The translations under genes and the position numbers were made by a program. DNA of 64,000 bases from Iris pallida. Lineage: Eukaryota; Streptophyta; Magnoliopsida; Asparagales; Iridaceae. How positions within the stretch are numbered: the first letter of the stretch is position 1; each line of letters begins with the position of its first letter. Shown in pieces: positions 59,048 through 64,000 of the stretch. Location of the stretch: assembly GCA_029216955.1 (NCBI GenBank), contig JANAVB010044018.1:710907-774906 (forward strand), given 5' to 3'. The notes beneath the pieces were generated by a model. It searched no databases and was not told the DNA's origin. It worked only from the letters and a program-made list of their open reading frames with translations.

Positions 59048-62000
59048 AGTTTTTGTGGTGGCCCATGCAGGTCACTTTTTGCAAAATCATGCGAACTTGC
59101 GGTAGTACCATATTAGTCGTACTGCTGCGAGCCTGCGCCCAGGAAATGCTCATTCATAATTAGGATTAAAATGATTTAGGAGAATAACTAGGATAAGGGT
59201 CCCTTAATTATTTGACTAATTGGGTAGTTAAGGTTTTTAGATAGGCCATGCTATTTTGAATTCAGATAACTTGTTCGATCTCTATAGAAGCACTATTATT
59301 TTTGATATGACGATATGACCCCATGCAGATATGCTATTCACTTGGTAAGTTAGGCTTACCTATCATTAAGGCTTTGATTTTAATGAACTGTTTAATATTC
59401 TTTTGTTGTATTAGATATAGATCTTATATCATAAATTAGAATTGCCGTTTTAAATACTATGTTACCGTAGGGAATTAGTTTAAATCTTCTAATTCTGTTA
59501 TTTGCATACGAATCTCGAGATAGATTGGCTTGAGATTTTCCATCAACCATTGAAATGCACATGAAATAGATACTGGAATGTTTGTGTTTCTTTCGTATTT
59601 AGTTATTCCCTCAATGTTAAGTCTTTTATTTTTAAACGTTGTGACTGCTAGGACAAATACCTACGCCCTATTTTTAGTCAACTTGTTTGAATCTCTAGAG
59701 GCTCGTGAATTTTTACGGATATAGTTAAATGAATGTTAGATAGCTCAAAACGGTTAGATAGCAGCGCACTGTCGTCAATTATTAGAGAGTGGAGAATATG
59801 GGTTCACTACAGCCAGCAGCGCACTGGCGAGGCACAACCCATAGAATTGAAATCGTTTCGAAGAATCATAGTCTATGGAACATTGCTAGAACTATGTCCT
59901 CTCGACCTCTTTAGAACATAGATACCCTTGAGTCAATATAGAGTAGAATACCTGATAGCTTATCACATCTGAATCATGGAACCAAGAGTTTACCACAGCC
60001 AGATTATATGGGCGAGGCATAATTCTCAGTAAAATGATTTTAGACGTGATCACGAGATTAGGATACAATAGGGGATAGGAGATGCCCTGTGTGTCCTAGA
60101 AGATCCAAAGCCAAAACTAGAGAAGGCTCTGTAAGTTGAGTAGCATGCCTCCCAACCTCGTGTTATATGGTCCTTGTGATCTATTGATGAGATAATTGAC
60201 CGACACTAATAAGTTACCTAGAATAGAGAATCTAGAGTCCCATAACCCATTAGTCGACCAAGGCCTTATGGATAGGAAGATAGCAGGATGAATACATGAA
60301 CAAGAGCACCAGGCAAGGTTTTGATTATCTCAAAACTCGAACCACTATCTCCTCCTTCAAAAAATCTCGCGTACTAGTATTCCGACTACCTTGACCAATT
60401 CTGCTATTACAGCCTAGTTTTTTTTGCAAGCTTACCCTCTTATCGAGCTTGCTTCAAGACATATATTTATTGGGGACGCCTGCTAACATATTGCCTAATC
60501 AGAATCATTGTATTATGGTCTGATCAACCATGATGCATTTGGTTCGCTTTTCATTTAATTACCCTATGTGGATTGAGATATAGAGGTATCCATGATCTCA
60601 TCCCCGATTGCTTTGACAATTTCTCTTGAATTATGCATTCGCCTTTTGAATCACGAAATTGTATTCAGTGACGTCTCTCTTGAACTCTTTAATTGTTTTG
60701 TCTTTCACCGATTAGAAAGATGAAAGCTCGTAATTGATAGATAGATATAGAGTATCCCCATGGCTATGATAGTGGTACACGCAAGTGTAGTTACCATCGG
60801 CCAGTCCTGTGACTGGAACCTTGCCTTGAGTTACTCGTCCTCCCTTCAGCCCTAAACCTACTAGCTTGATCTTCTAGTCATTGGAGTCCGAGAATGAATA
60901 GGATCTTTCCTTGACCAAATGCCAACCTAGGAGACTATCTATTCTCAAGAGACCAAGTGTTGTGAGCCTCTAACAAATACCGTACCCCAGCTTCTAAGGT
61001 GGGTAGACTGTAAGCCCTAAAATTTTAGGATATATCGGGATTATCGAATGATTAGAATAACTCCCATTAGGATGATAATTAGTGCCCTGTGGAGTCCCAC
61101 TTTCCATTTAGATCATTTTGTGTTCTCGACCGTGTCATTAATATTCGGAGCACGAGACCAGCTGTTACCTTCCAACGAATTTCACATGTAAGATCTAGAC
61201 GAGTCCATCTTCATCTAGGTATATCGTGTCCCACTCAAACTTGTCCCCTTGTACTCTATTTTATGGTACGACTTTCAGGTTAAAAGGACTAGCTAAAACC
61301 CTTACTACAGTACCAGTATACTTTCCGACACCCATTAGAACCTCAGCCCCGACTCAATTCCTCCGACCCAATATATGGATGTGATCTACTCGAAGCCCAC
61401 TACGCACATGCCGCTAGTGTGCCACCCAATTGAGGCCTCATGTGCTACTTAAACACAAAAGTCACTGAAGGCACATCTTGGACTTTGTGGACCTAGCTAA
61501 CCAACCTAACTAACAACTAGCTCAACCACTTGGAAGAAATCATATTCTAGGTTACCCTAACCTGGTAGACATGACTTTATCTTGGGATCTTGTTCATTCA
61601 ATATAGATTGAAATCCGATGTTCATCCAACCAACGATTGATATCCAAGTAGAGAACCCATTAAGACCCCAATCTTGATTTCTCAAATCCCGCCCCATTAT
61701 GGAACCTTATTTGAATTAAAATTTCGAGAACGAGACTTCTGTATTTCATGGATGGCAGGCCACTCTAAGAAACGAAAGGCTCTTCGATTTAGCAGGTGAC
61801 TGGACTAGAGTAGTACATTTAGCAAATAAGTCAAGGGCTTATAAACTTTTTTTCTGTCTACATCATTGGATACCCTCTACCACTTTGGGAGCTTCATATT
61901 CGCTCTCGACTATTTTCTTATCTTCCCGCCTTTCCTATTGTAGAGTGACGAATGGTCATGCTTATTAGAACCTACCAATATTCTTAGCTACTTGTATAAA

Positions 62001-62334
62001 TTTGTTGTTGTTAAATTTTGGATTGCTTGATAGGTGGGAGAGAGTGGTAGATGACTTATGCGTAGACATATGTCGGTAGAATAGTTAGAAACTAGTTAGA
62101 AAATTATAAGATTTTAGTGACCATGTTTTGGAGAGTAGTGTAACCAAAGGTGGGTAGAAGTCCTCGATATTTTGTAGTTGCCAAATGGCCAATGAGAAGG
62201 ATATAAACTATTTTGGAGAAATTAAATTTGAAGAGATTGTGGTAATAGTGGATTTACTCTATTTATTATTATTTTTTTGGGCATGTTTATGAGTTAGAAT
62301 TTCGAGGACGAAATTATTTTAAGGTGGGTAGATT
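59048..62334 (+). mobile_element. Element F, interior (3.29 kb, noncoding)
   Basis: Starts with AGTTTTTG and the PBS (59056-59073) and ends GAATTTCGAGGACGAAATTA then TTTTAAGGTGGGTAGATT (62299-62334). The middle includes stretches matching C interiors (CTAATCAGAATCATTG and GGTCTGATCAACC near 60500) and E. No gag, protease, RT or integrase motif in any frame, so this is a non-autonomous derivative. Confidence 0.85.
59056..59073 (+). other. PBS of element F, tRNA-Ile(AAU)
   Basis: TGGTGGCCCATGCAGGTC starts 8 nt after the LTR and is complementary to the 3' 18 nt of plant tRNA-Ile(AAU). Confidence 0.78.
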
Positions 62335-64000
62335 TGTAGCTCCCCTTCCCGGAAAATTTTAAATATTTTTATTATTATTTATTATCAATATTATCGAGGA
62401 GATTAGTATACAATACTATTTTATTATTAATTGGCTATGTTATTTTGTCAAATAAATATTATACATGAATAAACAAATATGTGAATATATGTATGTGTAT
62501 GTATATTTATATAAATATATATATATAAAAGAATACGTGTATTTATATGTGTGCATAGCATTTACTCCCGTTAACATACATCAATCAACTAATTGCATCT
62601 TTTATCTAGAAGTTCGACATTACAGGCGACTTATGACATATTGTTCATGTTCACAAATCTAATTAGTCCTTTAGCCATATATTGTACAAGAATTGGCTGA
62701 CTTGTGCTTCATCAAAGCTCCAAAGCCTATACTGATGTGTTTCTCAGCATGACCAGGCTTAGTTATTATACATCTGTCTGGAATGTTCTAGTTGGCGTTA
62801 GCCGTATCATACAAGGATTGGATAGTAGTTGCTCTTCACCAGTAATTCATCATGGGCACTTCTAATTTTTGTTGCATTAATATCTGATGTCAATCTGATA
62901 TGGATTAGGGACTTGGTATTTGCATGAGTTGAATATGGCCCGTAAATATTTTGTTAAACATGAGCCTTTATCCTTTTGATATACCTAATCAATTATATCT
63001 ATTATAACTTTTATTGCGTGTTATCTTGGTTGTTTCTGAGGGTTTTCTGGGTTTGGTTTCATCCTACACTGCAAGTAGAAAACCGCACGAGTTGTCAACA
63101 TATGGTCTAACAGGTTTTGAGTTCTAGGGTGCAGCTTTTGGTTTTGATTGGGGAAGAGCGGCTTAGCCGAGCCCAAATTTCCCGAGCCCAGCTCGGTTGG
63201 CAATAGGCTACAGTCCAGCGCATGGATACAACCATGCTGAGAACCCCCTCCTCTAAGAGAATACAATGTAGCCCGGCCCATAGGCCTAACCGACCCCCCT
63301 AGGTTACTAGTTTTTTTAGCTAACAGAACTTATAAAGCTCTCGGCCGAACAGAACGTCCCCACCCCCGCGAATACCTACACGCGAACAGAGCAAGAGAGA
63401 TCGAGTGGTTTTTTCGAAACCCTAACTCCTCCAACCGTCGACCCCTTCCCTGGGCGTGCCCCGCGTGCGCGCGTGCCGCCAAAGGTGGCCGTCGGCCGGC
63501 CGGAGCACCGTCGAGCCGACTGAGTGCGCGGATGCACGCGCGCACGAAACCACAGCAGCAGCAAGATGCTGCGATAAGCCCAACTTTGTAAGTAAATTTC
63601 TTCTCCTGTAGTTCATCGTTTTGCGTTTCGTAAACTAGTCCGAAGAGCCGGTATAACCCTCTTCGAAACCCTTCAAAGGGAATTCGTCGTAGACGCGCGA
63701 TCGACCCAGGAAATCGACGTGAAGTCGATGGAAAAACTTGTCCAGAAACAGGACGATTACAGTCCAACTGCCCATATTTGAAGATCGATTACGATCGATC
63801 TAGTGTCGTTTTAGAAATTCTAATTGAACAGTTATTTAGACAGCATGTAGGACAACAAGACCCTTCTGATAGATTAATTTTTCGTTCACAATTTAATGAG
63901 TAATTTGATTGTAAAGTTTTGGAAAAAACTGTTTTCAAAATCTAGAAATCGATCCACACGACGTGCGTCCCGCCAATCTGGATGACGTGGTCGCGAATCG
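62335..64000 (+). mobile_element. Element F, 3' LTR (partial)
   Basis: Begins TGTAGCTCCCC and repeats the first 1.7 kb of the 5' LTR closely, with the TA block contracted. The window ends inside it, so its end and the TSD cannot be seen. Confidence 0.92.

Overview
The window reads as intergenic DNA from a large, repeat-rich flowering-plant nuclear genome. I find no intact host gene and no tRNA or rRNA gene. The evidence for a plant is a Tat-clade Ty3/gypsy element with a second, archaeal-type RNase H, a CACTA DNA transposon, an L1-type LINE, a captured B3-domain fragment, and long-LTR noncoding retroelements with plant tRNA primer sites. The species cannot be told from the sequence.

Almost every base can be placed in a stack of nested insertions, most of them closed by target-site duplications (TSDs). 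From left to right: (E) a minus-strand long-LTR noncoding retroelement fills 1-22011. Its 3' LTR is cut by the window start and its 5' LTR is 18625-22011. Its interior is split by a 14.2-kb plus-strand Tat-clade element (4213-18446, TSD GAATC). E itself sits inside the reverse transcriptase of a minus-strand LINE (22012-23117). Next comes a degraded minus-strand long-LTR element D (23118-26508 and 33912 to about 34320), which is split by a 7.4-kb non-autonomous CACTA element (26509-33908, TSD AAT). The CACTA carries an LTR fragment, a 34-bp GC-rich minisatellite and two large foldbacks; the larger foldback is an inverted duplication of a B3-domain gene fragment. A plus-strand LTR fragment B (about 34625-37282 and 55348-55959) is split by an 18-kb array (C) with three LTRs and two interiors, bounded by one TSD (AGTAG). 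Finally a plus-strand element F (55960 to beyond 64000) has a complete 5' LTR, a noncoding interior and a truncated 3' LTR.

The long-LTR elements A to F form one extended family. Their LTRs are about 3 to 4.7 kb. They have no recognisable gag or pol, and share a conserved block next to the polypurine tract (PPT), TTTCGAGGACGAAAT. Where intact, the primer binding site (PBS) TGGTGGCCCATGCAGG matches the 3' end of plant tRNA-Ile(AAU). They cannot encode their own replication proteins and must have been moved by another element. Several share dense TTGAC (W-box) arrays, GACACG/ACGTG arrays and a possible GC-AG intron inside the LTR.

The Tat element supplies the only substantial protein-coding sequence: gag, protease, reverse transcriptase, RNase H, archaeal-type RNase H and integrase, all broken by frameshifts and stops. 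Between pol and its 3' LTR it carries three small antisense genes, each with its own TATA-like box, and one with an intron whose splice joins a clean reading frame. The antisense gene cluster and the B3 hairpin inside the CACTA are the most promising leads in the window.
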